Of a stretch of 64,000 bases of DNA, positions 35,501 through 48,949 are shown piece by piece. The translations under genes were made by a program, and so were the position numbers. This DNA is from Rhexocercosporidium sp. MPI-PUGE-AT-0058 (Eukaryota; Ascomycota; Leotiomycetes; Helotiales): the NCBI GenBank assembly GCA_020746875.1, contig JAGTJL010000018.1:186001-250000 (forward strand), written 5' to 3'. The notes under the pieces are model-generated. The model saw only the letters and a list, made by a program, of their open reading frames with translations, did not search any database and had not been told where the DNA came from. Position 1 is the first letter of the stretch. The number at the start of each line of letters is the position of its first letter.

Positions 35501-36360
35501 ATAAAAACAAGTTTTAAAAATAATATTAATATAAAAGTTTTTTATAATTACGACGTCGTAAAACATAAGATTAAATAATTCTTTATTTAAACTTTTAAGT
35601 ATTCCTTTTATAACTCGAGTTCCGCGCTTAATAATAAGCAACTAAAAGCTCTTATACTTAATTAAATCCTTAAGAATGAATTTTATAAAAGATCCTTTTA
35701 ATAATATTAAACGATCGTTAATTAAATTAATCGCTTTATAATTATTTAATAAAATAAAATTTAATAAAAGATAAAATGAATTTTAAAAGAAATATATACT
35801 TATAATTAAATACTCGGCTAGATTAAATAAAAGCACCGGGTGCGCGTAAGTTCTACTTATTCTTTTTTTATTTAATAAATTTCCGAGAAAAATAAACTTT
35901 CTTTTATTTAATTTATTAAATTTTTATTTATTTAATTTCGCTAAAAGATCTTTTATTAATTAAGAGAAAGGCTTATCCGAGCTTATTTACTTGCGGAGAG
36001 CTTTTTATTATAGCGTAATAAACCGCTACCGGATATTATTATAATATTAATCATTTATTTTTAAAATTAAACAAGCTATCTTATTTTTATTTTTAATAAA
36101 AACTTTTCCGTAAACTATTATTTGTAATCGAGTATAATTAAAAGGAGATTAATAATGAGTTTTATCTTTTAAGTATAAATATATTTTCTTTATAAGTTTT
36201 CTTTTTATTTTGAATTAGTTTAATCTTTTATTATATAAATCAAAAGCTTCCGAGTCGAGTATTTTATTATTATTAAAGCGTGAATTAAGAATAAAGAAAT
36301 AATTATACTTTGATTTTCTACTAATAAGCTATTAATATTAATAATTAGCTTAATTAAAAT

Positions 36361-36653
36361 TGTGTAAATAATGATATTCACGGAACCACGTGAATACGGA
36401 GAATGAGTTAATATAAGGGTTACATGTCGCAGGAGGTAAACAAAGAGCACTTAACGCTAGCTACTTTAGGACTAGCATATAATAAGAGCCTCTTATATAT
36501 AGAGCTCTCATCGACACATTAAAAGTAGCTCTTTAGACTTAAATAAATATATAAAATGTAATTAAAGCTTTACATTATATAATCGAGTCTTACTACGATT
36601 AACTAAGTTGTTACTTATTACTAGGAGGGATAAGTAATATAATATAATTAATA
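36361..36653 (+). repeat. Left copia LTR (293 bp)
   Basis: Begins TGTGTAAATAATGATATTCA and ends AATTAATA, the mutated form of AATCAACA at the other end. It carries a short inverted repeat (ATATTCACGGAACCACGTGAATA) near its start. Confidence 0.9.
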
Positions 36654-37770
36654 TTAATTAGTTTATAAATTAAAGTACTTAAATCGCGCTATTTAGCTAA
36701 AGACAGCAAAAGAAGAGAATTATTAAGAACACTACGAGGGTAGTACTTTAAACTTATTATTATAATAGTTTAAGGTAATTACCGAGAGGGATTATATTAA
36801 TTAAATTCGTAAAGGCAAACCGACCTTAGGTTTAGCTAACGATTCCCATTATTTTACGCGATTATTAAGAGGGACTATATTAATAGGCCTTTAAAATTAA
36901 AATAAAAATATAAAAACTAGTAAAAATAACTTATTAAATAACTCCTTATATAATAAAACTTATAGAAAGACCGACGCGCGTATAAATACATTATTCTTTA
37001 AAATCTGACTTCGATATCCCGCCTTACCCCGCTATAATATTTTAAAAGATTTCCACGATTACATAACTACGAAATACTAAACTTCGATTACTTTACGATA
37101 AGTAGACTTATTTAAATATAGCTTGCTTTTATTATAATTTAAATAGCTCGGAGGGCGAGGAATTACAATATAATATATTATTTAATTGACCCTTTAATAA
37201 ACTATTATTAAAACGATATATAAATATAAAAAGCAGTCGTTAATAAAAAACATAACTTAAATACGCGGTAAGACGAGGTAATAAAAGTTTATTATATTTA
37301 AAATAATTAAAAAGCAATTATACCGACTTTTATAAACGAATTAAATAATATAAAGAGGGAATCTTTTAAGACGACGGCTTATAATATGAATTTTACGACG
37401 ACTTTATAAATTAATAAAAGATTGATTAAAAAAACGTTAAGATAAATAACTTAAATATAATAATACAAGTATTATAATTACATAAAGTTAACGTTAGTTT
37501 TACAGAATTATTTATCGATACTTTTTGGACTTATTAATAATTAAAAGGACTACTAAAATAAGAAGACCATAATATAATTCGGTTATTTAAAAAAAATTTA
37601 ATTAACTTAATTTATTTAAAAAATCGCTAAAAAGAAATATATTAGGTAAAATTATAATATAAAGGAATAAATTAAAACATTACGTAATAATTAAAAAAGA
37701 ATAAACAAGTTACGTAATTATTAAAAGTTTACTATAGCTTATTATTAGCACGAATAACGACAAATTAAGC

Positions 37771-37870
37771 TCGACTTTTATATTAAGAAATACTAAGTCT
37801 ATAGTTTTTATATTAAGAAACACTAAGTCCGCGACTTTTATATTAAGAAATACACGAGCCGCGACTTCTA
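37771..37870 (+). repeat. 30-bp tandem repeat inside the copia gag region
   Basis: The word TATTAAGAAA recurs at 37781, 37811 and 37841, exactly 30 bp apart, followed each time by (T/C)AC(T/A)(A/C)(A/G)(T/G). It would encode a 10-residue repeat in the gag protein. Confidence 0.6.
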
Positions 37871-38999
37871 AATTTAATAATAAAATAATAAATTATAATA
37901 CCTTTAAGGAATTAACGCCCCCTGCTTTACGCCGCTTAATTAAAGTATTTAAATATATATACGTATTAAGAGAAACTATTTTATTAATAATAGTAGCGAA
38001 TGCTAAAGACATAACATATGGAGCCAACTTATTTTACTTCTTATATACGTATAACCACGGAATCGACTTAATAAAAAACATAATAATACCTTAACGTATA
38101 GTAACGATAATAAACGAATGATTATTATAATAAACTACTGTTATTACTACTTATATAAGAATATAAAAGACTTGGACAAAAGTTAATATAATTAAAGAAA
38201 ATATACTATATAAAAGATAAATATGCCGATATTAGCGATATATTTAGTCTTAAACTCAATATCTTTTATAATTATTATATAAGAGCCGACGTAAGCAAAG
38301 ACGATTATACGAAAGCCTTTTTAATAATATTACAAGGAGACGCATAAACGTATTATTATAATAACTTGATATATCTTTAGGAAACCTTTATATATATATT
38401 AAAAGCTATTTCTTATTACTTTAAGGATGTGAGTTTTAAACGTACGAACTTAATTAAATAAAACTTAGTTAGCTTTGAAGTATATAAATAAAAGACTTTA
38501 AATAAAAGCTTTACGAAATGCTTTACGTAAATATTAAACGACCTTACGCATATACGCCACGACCTTATATTTAATCTTTAAAGCGACAACTTTATGTATA
38601 ATAAACTTATATAAGTATATTAAGACCTATTGAAGTGCTAAAACATATATTTTATATTACTTATAATACTTACGGAATTAATTAATTTACTTAAAAACTC
38701 CGTTTAAATATACGAATATGTTTACGGCTCCGCGAGTACACCCGAAACCTTCTTTACGGACTACAAGTATTATTACTAACTAAAGGATAAGACTTACGGC
38801 AAGTCAAACTATAGTAAATATAAGGAAAAGCTTAAAAAACATTATATTATATATAAAAAGTAAAGATATTAATTAATAAAGTATTTATAATATAAATAAA
38901 ACGCTACAAAAAAGGCATAAAAACGCCAGAATAAAATTAAATTTAACGGCAAGTTCGGTAAGGGTTTTAATAAAAAATTCTAGTAATTTATCGTCGAAT

Positions 39000-40400
39000 G
39001 CGAAGAAACATAAAAAGACTATTACGACTAATTTTTTACTAAAGATATTACCTTTAACGGCAGCGACACGTTTATATTATACGACTCCGGAAAATTATTA
39101 TATATTAGGTTAAGAAAGTAAAAGACATTAGAATTATTTACGGAATTAATACGAATACGGTATAATTTACGTAATTTTTATAGAATTTTGATCGATATTG
39201 GCGTAGCCTACAAATTAATAATAGGCTATAATTAATATTTAGCCTATAATAAGCTATACTTTATAGAGATTAACGAATTTATGACCATTAGTGTTAAATT
39301 CGGCATTAAAGACGTTACTTTTATTGACTTTGTTAATATTAATATACCGATAAAAAAGCTCTAATTCCACGTCTTTTATATAAGAACTCCATTTTTATTT
39401 TCTCTTACCGACATAAATAAAAACTGACTTTACTTTAATAACTTAATGAATACACTTCGTAAGGAAGACGAATAAAAAGAAGTATTAATTATTCGACAAT
39501 TTAATTACCCTTAACTCTTTTAGAATAAATTACTTTATAATTTCTTTACGGACTTAATTAAATGAAATAAATATTATCTTACGGAACCGGAAATACGCCG
39601 TCTTTCTAAGCGTTTCGGCTATCCGTCGGTAAAACGCCTTTAAAAGCTTCTTAATAAAGTAGGCTATAATATTAATATAAATATATTAAAGTATATAATT
39701 AAATATTATAAGGAATATTAAAAGCACGGAAAATTACTTAATAGATTCTGCTTTACTTTAAGAGATAATATTAACTTTAATTATTATGTCTCCATTAATA
39801 TTATTATAATTAACGGTATAAATATAGTTTATATAATAGATTAATTAATACGCTTCTAAGCCGGAAGATAGCTTAAAAATACAATAATAAAGCATGTATA
39901 GAAGATTAAGGAATATTAAATAAACACGTATTTAAGACTATTAAATATACTCATATATAATTAAGGACTTCAATATATTAATAACGAATTCAATTAATAC
40001 GCTACTTCTATAGGAATTATAATAAAACCTGTTTTTACGAAAGCCTATTACTTTATCGATTAAGTGAAGCGCTATTATATAATTTTGAAGCGCATTTACA
40101 ATATTATTAAATCAAAATTACTAAGCTTATTTAAAGAGAGCGTATTATAAATAATTCTTAAAGTAATTAATAATATAATAGGACTTAACGGCCTAATATT
40201 AATATTACTCGTTTTCGGCGCCTTCCCTCGCATGACAATAAACGATGTTCTATTAAAGACTGTATTAGAAAGAGCCGCCGCATATAAGAAAGCTATAGTA
40301 GAAGCTCAGAAGCTTAACGCATAATTATAGGTTAATAAAGTACTATATATTTGTAATAGATTAAATATAATAATTATTAAGGACTTATTAATTCAGTCCT
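39000..40400 (+). pseudogene. Copia protease and integrase remnant
   Basis: The plus frame shows a protease active site (YDSGKLLYI, about 39080), then KFGIKDVTFIDFVNINIPI, FHVFYIRTPFLFSLTDIN, the pre-integrase zinc segment EIRRLSKRFGYPSVKRL (about 39592-39640), KHGKLLNRFCFTLRDNINFN, and at the end FGAFPRMTINDVLLKTVLER (about 40213-40272). These are hallmarks of the widespread fungal copia integrase region. Stops occur at positions expected to be Trp or Gln, consistent with RIP. Confidence 0.75.
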
Positions 40401-40619
40401 TAGTTATGACGTATAAAGAGAGACCCGGAAAGAAAAGTAGCGAGTAAATAAGATTATACACGTTATTAATAATTTAAGGAGAAGATTACGTTATATAAGT
40501 TAATAATAAGGCCGTAATCTTACGCTTAACGTTTATATAATTGTTTTTATAAGAAGTATAAATATAAAGTAATGTAGAATTATTATAAGAAAATTATTAA
40601 AAACTATAATTAGAGCTAG

Positions 40620-42240
40620 CTAACGACGTCATATTATTAAATGTGACTCTTATACTTGTCCGACGTAGAAGTAAACCACGTACCGTACGACACAATACTA
40701 TTATATACGTTAATAAAGAATTAAATTATAAATATTTATAATAAAAAGAAATCGACGGACTTATTAATAACTAACCCTTTGAGTTTATAAACTACTGCGA
40801 CATCCCCGTTGACGTTAGAATATTTAACTCACGTTTTGTCGACGAAGTTAAAGACGTAGGCACATTAAATGCTTACGAGAAGTTAAGACTCGTTGTATAA
40901 GTATATAACGACAAAGGAAAGGCGATTATATTGACTTAATTACGAACAATTTAACGTATGAGTTAAAAAATCCTGCTTTATTTAATAATAATGTTCTTAA
41001 AGTATAAACTTTACTTACGAGACATAACTTAAGCTTATATATAATTAAATATAGAACTTACCCGTAAAATCTACGTTTAAGTATTAAAGGGCGTACTTTA
41101 ATAGGAAAGTTACTTCTTTTGCGTTAGAAAACTATTATATAAAATATTAAAATTAGGAAACCATTAGTTTAATATATAGTATAAATACTATAAGGTCAAA
41201 CTAAACACTAAGAACTCAACGTTTAACCCTTGCCTTATATATATTAACGACGAAAACAACTTTGGCGTCGTTAGTTTATAAACCAATAATATACTTTTTT
41301 TTAATAAATAACAAATTTATAATTAAAGAAGAAAAAGAATTATTAAAATTAAGAAAAAAAGTAAAACTACGAGAAGAGCTTATAATAAACCATATTCTTA
41401 AATTTAATAAAGGAATAATTACTTTTAATACTAATGCTAATATATATTTAAATTAAGTATAATAGACCGAATTTCTACAATTTATTTAAGAAAAAGCAAT
41501 AAATATAACCGGTAATAAAGGCAAAGTCACTAAGAACGCTACTTTAAGAAAATAATACGTTATATAACGAGCCCACGGAGCTTATCTTAATATTATTTCG
41601 TAACTTAAAGTTACGTTTAACTTATTACGTATAACATAAGTAATTAATATTTAATATTATTACGTTAAAGAATTAAATAAAAGACTTTAATAATAAAAGG
41701 ACAATAGCGGCAAAGGCTTACGATTCGTTAAACTAAAGACTACTAATATATAAATAGTTATCTTTATAAATAAAAGCTTTATTAATAACGCCGACTATAG
41801 CTCGCAAATCGGTTTTATTGTTATTGCTATCGATGAAGACGGAAAAGCCAATATATTTTATTAATTAAGTATAAAGTATAAGAAAATTACTTATTTTATA
41901 TTAGCCTTAAAACTCTTTATAATAAGTAACGGCTTTAATATAGTATTAGCTATTAAGTTAACATTTAAGGCAATACTTAATACGATTATTTTATTACGCA
42001 TTTACACGGATTTTAAATTAATCTACGATTATATCGTTAAGCTAAGTATAATATAAAAGAAGAGATTAATAGTCGACTTTATATGCCTTTGCCAAAGCTA
42101 TAAACGTAAGGAAATCGATAAAGTCGACTAGATTAACGGAACTAGTAACCCCGCCGACGTTATGATTAAGTCAAAGGCTTACTTAGCATTACGTAAGCTA
42201 ATCGAGATTAATAAGTTCGATGCTAAGTTAATTAAATAAG
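40620..42240 (+). pseudogene. Copia reverse transcriptase and RNase H remnant
   Basis: Readable blocks are DVRIFNSRFVDEVK and YEKLRLVVQVYNDKGKAI (about 40815-40930), YLRDIT*AYI (about 41010), FGVVSLQTNNILFF (about 41262-41303, where an active enzyme would have LQTDDTLF) and ILKFNKGIITFNTNANIYLN up to 41456. The RNase H part follows, with KAINVRKSIKSTRLTEPVTPP near its end at about 42090-42160. Both Asp residues of the catalytic pair have become Asn by G-to-A change. Confidence 0.7.
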
Positions 42241-42277
42241 TAAAGAGAAAGGCAAGCTCTTAAAGAAGAGTTATTAA

Positions 42278-42570
42278 TATGTGAATAATAATATTCACAG
42301 AACTACGTGAATATAAAAAATGAGTTAATATAAGAATTATATATTGTAAGAGGTAAATAAAGAACACTTAACTCTAGCCACTTTAGGATTAATATATAAT
42401 AAGAGCCTCTTACATATAAAGCTCTTATCGACATATTAAAAGTAGCTCTTTAAACTTGAACAAATACATAGAATACAACTAAAGCTTTACATTATGTAAT
42501 TAAGTCTCACTACGATTAACTAAGTTGTTACTTATTATCGAGAAGGATAGGCAACATAATATAATCAACA
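42278..42570 (+). repeat. Right copia LTR (293 bp)
   Basis: Begins TATGTGAATAATAATATTCA and ends ATAATCAACA. It matches 36361-36653 with mostly C/T and G/A differences in both directions, so each LTR was mutated independently after insertion. Confidence 0.9.
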
Positions 42571-43616
42571 AAAATAAAACAGTCGTACGAGCTATTTTAA
42601 AGAGTATTTAAGAAGTATTCCGAGCTCGTCGGCTTCTTTAATCTTAAGAAAGTACTTTTGAGCTTATAAGCTATTAAAGTTATTAATTATAATTAAGAAA
42701 AAGTTAATATTAAAAGTGCCCAGTACTTCCGATATATAATATAAGTTCCTTTTTCGGATTAGCTTTTAATATTATATAATTTAAACTTTCGGGTTTCAGA
42801 TATTCTTTATATTTAAAAATTATAAATAATTTTAATAAGTTATTATTTAAATCGTTATATTCGTTTAATATAAAATTATCTTAAGCGTGCGAACTAGTAC
42901 TTAAATATTAGCCCTTTTCTTAGCGACAAGTTATATAGCCGCTATATTAAAGAATTAATAGCTTATAATTTTCTTAATTTATTCGTAAAGCTTAAAGTAT
43001 ATTATAATTCGTAGTTATTATATTACGCACTTTATAATATACGCTTTAGCTTTAGCTTCGACTTCTTTTTAATAAGATTCTGCGATTATCTTAATAAACT
43101 CGTCCGGTCGAATAAGAAAAAGAATAATAAAAGCGTTAAAACTTATAATTATTTAATCCGAGAAAGACGTAATTATTATATAACGATCGAGCGCTTATTT
43201 CTAAAGTTATTCGTTATACTCGTTCGTTTTTATTATATAATTTAATTTAGCGATATTATTTTTCTACTAAGCGATTTACTCGGCAATCCGTAGATTTTTA
43301 TTAATAATTTTAGTTAATATTTCTATATTTAAAGTATTTAAATTAACGAAAAGCTAAAGTCCGAGTATTTAAGCGCTAAGAATTAAATGATTTATTTATA
43401 ATAAGAAGTCTTCAGGCTTTAAATATATAATATTTACGTTAAAACCGCTAAGATTATCGTGCGATAATATCTCGATAATCGCGTTAAAAAAGATATTAAG
43501 ATTTAAGCGTAAAGAAAAAGAACAAAGATTATAAAATTAGAATTAAATAAGCTTAATTAAAGCTCGAAATCTATATATATTAAAAGTAACTTATAAGAAC
43601 AGATATAGCTTTTAAT

Positions 43617-43805
43617 TATTATATAAAAATAAAGCAGGCTTTTAATAATTCAAGAGTTTTACGATTAATATAAAAAGCAAAGGTTTAAAAAATATATTAA
43701 AATAAACGTTATCTTTTGTAAAAGAAGATTATAACCCGAGTATATATATACGTGAGTACTTACGAGAATATACACATAACTAGTAGACTGCGCTAGGGCG
43801 CGACA
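43617..43805 (+). repeat. Right LTR of element A (189 bp)
   Basis: Identical in length to 29335-29523. Its right end (GACTGCGCTAGGGCGCGACA) is less mutated than the left LTR, while its left end is more AT-rich. Confidence 0.85.
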
Positions 43806-43810
43806 AATAA

Positions 43811-44059
43811 TGATTCTATTATATAAGGGATTTCTAGGTCTATATAACTACTCCAGCTAACCACGTGTATATTCGCTTATATAGCTTAACTAAGTATTTG
43901 CTTACGAGCTTACGAGTTGGCGTATCTCTTACCGGAAGCTTAAAGCTTCCGAGGTTTAAAGCACGGAAACCAGACCTTTATGCAAAAGTAGTTGAGTTTA
44001 TGGAAAAGTATGCTTAATATAATCTTATACCGAATACGGCAGTTTAATATAATCTTATA
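43811..44059 (+). repeat. Family B LTR-like repeat, 5' end split by element A
   Basis: This repeat matches 49348-49606 in reverse complement from TGATTCTATT through AATATAATCTTATA. Its first 9 bp (TATGAATGA, corresponding to TGTGAATAA in the other copy) lie at 29326-29334, left of element A, so element A inserted inside this repeat. It contains a perfect palindrome, GGAAGCTTAAAGCTTCC. The TG start and resemblance to the copia LTR start suggest an LTR, but the right border and the parent element are not established. Confidence 0.65.
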
Positions 44060-47000
44060 GAGTAAAGATCTTATCTTTCTTTTGTATTATCTTAGTCCAT
44101 ATTTTCTAGGATTTCATATAAAGCTATACTTCTTATTATATACGCCTTTACTTAATAATAAACGACAGACGTATATATAATTTTTTTATTATATTTAATT
44201 TAAGAAATTAAAATATAATAATTAATATTAAGTAAATAAAATGTTTTTATATCAAATTAAATTTAATTAAAAACCGTTTTATATAACATTCTGTATATTT
44301 ATTAGCTTTCTATTAAATGAAAGAGTACGATTAGCTTCTGAGCCTCTTAATACTTTATTTACTTACATATAATTTATAACGAAGTCCGCTAAAAACAATA
44401 TATTAAAGTATAATATAAAAGTGGATTAAAGCACTGCGAGCAGTTATAATTAAATTAAAGTAATTAATTATCGTTCTAAAAGCTAAAAGAAATTAAGAGA
44501 AAACGGTTATTCTCTTAAAAGCGGTTTATAATAGCAGAATTTAATTAAGTTACGTATAATATTAAGAGAGCAGCTGCCCGTGCTTATATAATATATTCCT
44601 TAAGCAATTAATAATAATAAGCTATTATTATTATTATAATTAGCTGTATTAATCGAGAGCAAATAATAAAAAGGAATTAAGCAAATAAATTCACTTATAT
44701 ATAATAATCAGGCAAATAACCTGATTATATAAACTAACGATTTTCTTATTAAACCTAAACCTGTAAATACTGGATAAGTTATAAATCGACTGCTTTAGAT
44801 TTATTATTTAATTAATTAATTAACTGCTCCTTTCGATAGTATAAGTATCTTTAAGCGCTCTGCCAGAATCGTTATAATAAAACGACGATCTGCTCGCTAA
44901 AGCAAGATAAGTAGCTCGATTTTTAATCTATTAGTTTTAATTTATTAATCGAAGATCGACTAATTAAAGATTAATTAAAGATTAATTAGTTAAAGAATAA
45001 TCCCTGACTTATAATAAATTAAGGCTATTATTAATGATAAGAAGAAAATCGTCGTTAAAGTACGATTATCGGCTGCTTCCGTCTTCGCTTCCGCTCTTCG
45101 CCGTGCCGCTGCTACTTCCCGGGCTTTAAAGCAGCTAGCAGGTGCTCGTATAATAATATATTTAAGTTATATTAATAGCGCTTTTCAAATAAAAAATAGC
45201 GATTAATATTACGATATTATTAAAAAGAATGCTCGCTGCTTCGCTTACTCGTCCGGTTATAAGTGCGTAATTACTTTTGCTACTGCTTAAGCTTTTTTTT
45301 TCGTATATTATAAAACGTTAAAGAATAGAATTAATAAGAAAATAAATCGATAAATTATTTTTTTCTCGCTTTTCGAGTTATTATTGATTTTTTTTTTAAA
45401 AGCTGAAGCAGTTAAGAATCCCGGTTCGTGCATTTAAGAGTAAAAATATTAATAGAACTGCTATTACTGGCGCTATTATTAGTTTTAGTAATAGAATTAC
45501 TTCAGGAGCTGCTAATAGATTTAAAAGTAATAAAAGAGATAACGATAATAAAGAAAACGGTAAATTACTTATTTTTATTTTCGGAAAATTAAATTAATTT
45601 AATTAATCTTTTCAAAAATAAAAAGCTTTTAACTGCTTTTGCAGCTTATACTCGTGTTATTAAAAAGAAGATTACTGCTGCTGCGAGTGCTGTCTTCGTT
45701 AAGAAAAATAATATAAAAGTAGCTAATTATTTTATTATTATTATTATTACTAAAGCTACTCGCGCTACTGCTACTACTAAAGCTATTACCGGAGCTGCTC
45801 GCGCTTTTAGCCCGGGCTTTAATATTCTAGCTTTTTAAATTATATCTACTCGTAAAGTTATTCTTATTCTTAAATAAAAAGATTAAATTACTTGCGTAAA
45901 CGAATTAATCGGTATAATAATTAATATTTTAAATAAGTTAATTCGGGAGGTTTTAAGCCTTTTACTTTCTAATAAATAAGCTTCTTTCTTATTTTCTAAG
46001 ATTTAAAAACTTATTTTTTAAGTACTTTTTTATATTTTAGAAATTAAAGCTTACGTATATCTTTAAATTACAAAATCATTAAAAGTAATTAATTCTTTAA
46101 AATATAATCATTTATACTCCCGAGATAAATTAATCTTTAATAAAATGAAATTATAAATAAAGTTTTTAAAAAAAGAATTTTATAAAAGAATATATAATAA
46201 TATAAATAACGCTCTTTAATTAAAAAGTAAGTTTATTATATAATTATTTTAAGAATTAATAAACAATAAAGAATATATATAAAAATTTGCTTTAAAGCGA
46301 GTTTCTTAAAGGAATTACTTTAAGTAAGAACGAATATTTATTAAATTAATAAGAGTAATAAATGCTTTAAATTTCTGCCAAGAGAAGTTTTTAATAAGTC
46401 CGTTAATTAATATATAACTTATAAAAAGATATTTTATTATAAAAGTACTCTTTTGAAACTCTTAACGTAATTATATATTTTGAATATTAACGTAACGTAA
46501 TTTAATAAAAATACGTTGATTTTTATTAACAATTAACCGAATCGTTTATTAATTATTATAAAAAACTATTTAAGCTGCTTTTATATTAAAGCGTAATTCT
46601 TAAAAGAATCGCTGAAGTATTATATATTCTTTACCGATACGCTTAACTTTAAGAAGCTTTACTTATATTATAAACGTAATAATTATATCTTATAAAGCTA
46701 TTTTTTAAAAGATTAAACTTTTAATAAATATAAAAATATATTTATAAAAAGATTGCTTTATCTCGATATTATTTATAAAAGAAACATTTAATATTATTAT
46801 AAAATAAGAGTCGCGCAACTTATAATTATAAATAATCGCTGAGAAATAAGTATTAAAAAAATAACGAATTATTTAATTAATTATAATTAAGTGCTTTCGG
46901 GAAAGATTAATTAAAAAGTAAAAAAGCTTTAAAATAATAAAAGCAACGTCTGCGTATAATATAATTATAATATAAAGTATTAATTTAAGCTAAAATAGCT

Positions 47001-48760
47001 TATTATTAATTCTTTAATAGCTCGACTTAAAATAATAATATACTTAAGTAATTTATATTTATTAATTCAAATCGAAGAATAGCTTTTTAAATATAAGTAT
47101 TATATATTAAAGATATAATCTTCGCTAATCGATCTTTAATAATATAAACGCTTAAGAACTATTCCGTTTACTCTTCTTCGGTAAGCTTATATATTATATT
47201 TAAGCCGTCGATAATTGATTTAGCGTCTTTAAAAGCCGAAGCATAATAAAGCACTTAAATATCGTCGATATAAAATATTATAAATATTATACGTTATTTG
47301 TTTATAAATATATAAGGCTTATTTTTACAAGCGATTAACTCTAAAGTTATTAAAATATAAGTAAGATTATTGTATTATAGCGCCGGTAAGTCCTTAAGTC
47401 CGTAAAATACTCGATTAACTTTTATTATTATTTTATCTTATTTAAAATCGTCCGGTAAATAGCAGCGTACGCGAGCACTTGTTTTATTTCGTTTAACGTT
47501 AATAAAAGTATTAATTATATTAAATTAAATTATTTTTAAATTAAATTATTTTTAAATTAAATTATTTTTAAATTAAATTAAATTATAATAATTATAATAG
47601 TTCTAAAGAAACGAGTAATTAAAATAATTATATATATTAATAAAATTAACGTTTCAGGCTGTAAGTCTCTTCTTATATCGACTCGGGAGCGATAGCGGGT
47701 TAAATACTTTAACGAATCGACTTGAACGTAAAATACTTACTTTAAAGGAATTAATTACTCGGTAGCGAAGGTGTATTTAACGACTTTTTAGCAGTTACGC
47801 GACTTAAAGTTAATGATTTCCTTAATAGCGTCGGCTCGGAAGTACTTTCTTAATATGTATAACTTTCTAAAATAAATTATAACTTATAATATCGACTTCC
47901 GCTTAAGGCTTATATTATTTTAAAAGTTTAATATATTACGTAAAATACTTCTTATAATTACGCTCTTAAACGCTAATTATTTTAAAATATCAGCTTATTT
48001 TAAGACTTAATTAAAATACTCGTAAATAAGAAGTTTAATATTTTTTCTTAATTAAATTACTCTCGAGTTCTTATTAACGAGCGGTTAAATAAAATTAAAA
48101 GCTATTAAATCAGCTGGAAATAACGTATTTACTTTTATTAATTTAATTAAAAAAGGAGCAAGTAGCTTTACCCTCGAGATTAAAAGCTTAATTAAAAGTT
48201 TTAATACCTCCGAGCTTATAAGCTCGTCGATTTTTATAGCGCTTATTTCTTCGCTTAATTATTCTCTGTTTAAAGTAAGAAACGATATTTTTGATTTTAA
48301 TATGTTAAATACGCTTAGTCGGTTGATTATAATAAAACTAGCGTCTTAATCGTCTTCTTTTTCTTTTAGTATTTCTGTAAGATTTTTTAATATTAAGCGC
48401 CGCTAGCCGACTGCTTTTTTTATATTTAAAAAGCTTGGATTAAAGAAAGTTTTATTAAAAGTATTATTCCGAGTTATTATTATATATTATAATTAAAGCA
48501 TTTAAATCTTATAAATATTAAATAAGACGTATTGAATTAAGTAATTAAAATACGCTCGCAAATTGACTTTAAAAGCTTTTTTTTTTTTAGCAGAGAGCTT
48601 CTCGGTCTTTAATTATAAAACAAGCTTTATAATTATACGTATATAAGTTGCTTTAATCAGGCCGTAAATCGGTTATTAGTTTTAGCGTAAGCTTAAAATC
48701 GTAATACCGAAAATACTGCTTAAACCAGGCTTAGAATACTTCGTTCGGACTCTTAAAGCT
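44060..48760. mobile_element. AT-rich RIP-mutated repeat interior between inverted family B copies
   Basis: No ORF of 60 codons or more exists here. At 45.03-45.3 kb a more GC-rich patch reads AASVFASALRRAAATSRAL and NARCFAYSSGYKCV, resembling a gag-like or zinc-binding region. About 46.5-47.35 kb aligns with 31.9-32.75 kb of element A in the same orientation (shared CGTTTATTAATTATTATAAAA and AAAGCACTTAAATAT). So this block holds another, partial relative of element A. Boundaries are not clear. Confidence 0.5.
47518..47583. repeat. AT-only tandem repeat, about 16-bp period
   Basis: The unit AAATTAAATTATTTTT is repeated three to four times with no G or C. It lies within the RIP-mutated block and is probably a local slippage expansion. 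Confidence 0.7.
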
Positions 48761-48949
48761 TGTCGCGCCCTAGCGCAGTCTACTGGTCATGTGTATGCTC
48801 TCGTAAGCACTCACGTGTACATATACTCGGCTTATAGTCCTTTCTTATAAAAGGTAACGCTTATTTTAATATATCTTTTGAACCCTTATTCTCTACGTTA
48901 ATCGTAGAGCTCTTGAACTATTAAAAGCTTGCTCTATTTATGTATAATA
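48761..48949 (-). repeat. Third copy of the element A LTR, inverted
   Basis: The reverse complement is 189 bp long, like both LTRs of element A, running from TATTATACAT to GGGCGCGACA. It is the least mutated of the three copies. The 5-bp flanks (AAGCT and GTTAA) do not match, so it is not a simple solo LTR with a preserved target duplication. Confidence 0.75.

Larger units (their letters stand above)
36361..42570 (+). mobile_element. Full-length RIP-degraded Ty1/copia retrotransposon nested in element A
   Basis: LTRs of 293 bp each lie at 36361-36653 and 42278-42570. The 5-bp flanks AAAAT (36356-36360) and AAAAT (42571-42575) are identical, a clear target-site duplication. A purine run (AAAGAAGAG, 42262-42270) precedes the right LTR. 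The plus strand reads gag, protease, integrase, reverse transcriptase and RNase H in that order, the Ty1/copia order. The polyprotein is broken by many stops at Trp and Gln positions. It is the youngest of the nested insertions here, because its target duplication is unbroken and its reading is clearest, but it is dead. Confidence 0.92.
29335..43805 (+). mobile_element. LTR retrotransposon 'element A', RIP-degraded, interrupted by a copia insertion
   Basis: Two 189-bp direct repeats at 29335-29523 and 43617-43805 have the same length and match apart from mostly RIP-type transitions. They start TGTCGG/TATTAT and end GCGCAATA/GCGCGACA. The 5-bp flanks AATGA (29330-29334) and AATAA (43806-43810) are a target duplication with one G-to-A change. 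Removing the inserted copia element (6210 bp plus a 5-bp duplication) leaves about 8.26 kb. The interior is too mutated to assign a superfamily. About 31.9-32.75 kb is similar to 46.5-47.35 kb, and about 32.6 kb to 12.6 kb, so several copies of this family exist here. Plus orientation is assumed, not proven. Confidence 0.8.

Noticed and set aside
36220..36450. 76-codon minus ORF with a hydrophobic sequence
   Set aside because: It spans the copia LTR border, is low complexity AT-rich sequence and runs against the element's coding strand.
41262..41456. 64-codon plus ORF that might be a small gene
   Set aside because: It is simply the longest open piece of the copia reverse transcriptase (LQTNNILF context).
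46500..47400. Possible tyrosine recombinase (Starship captain/FluG-like) in the AT-rich block
   Set aside because: Reading through stops gave phrases vaguely like that family (ALKYR), but no Arg-His-Arg-Tyr catalytic set, and the segment belongs to a repeat family with copies at 31.9 and 12.6 kb.
48761..48949. Solo LTR of element A with target duplication
   Set aside because: Flanking 5-mers do not match, so a simple solo-LTR origin is not shown.
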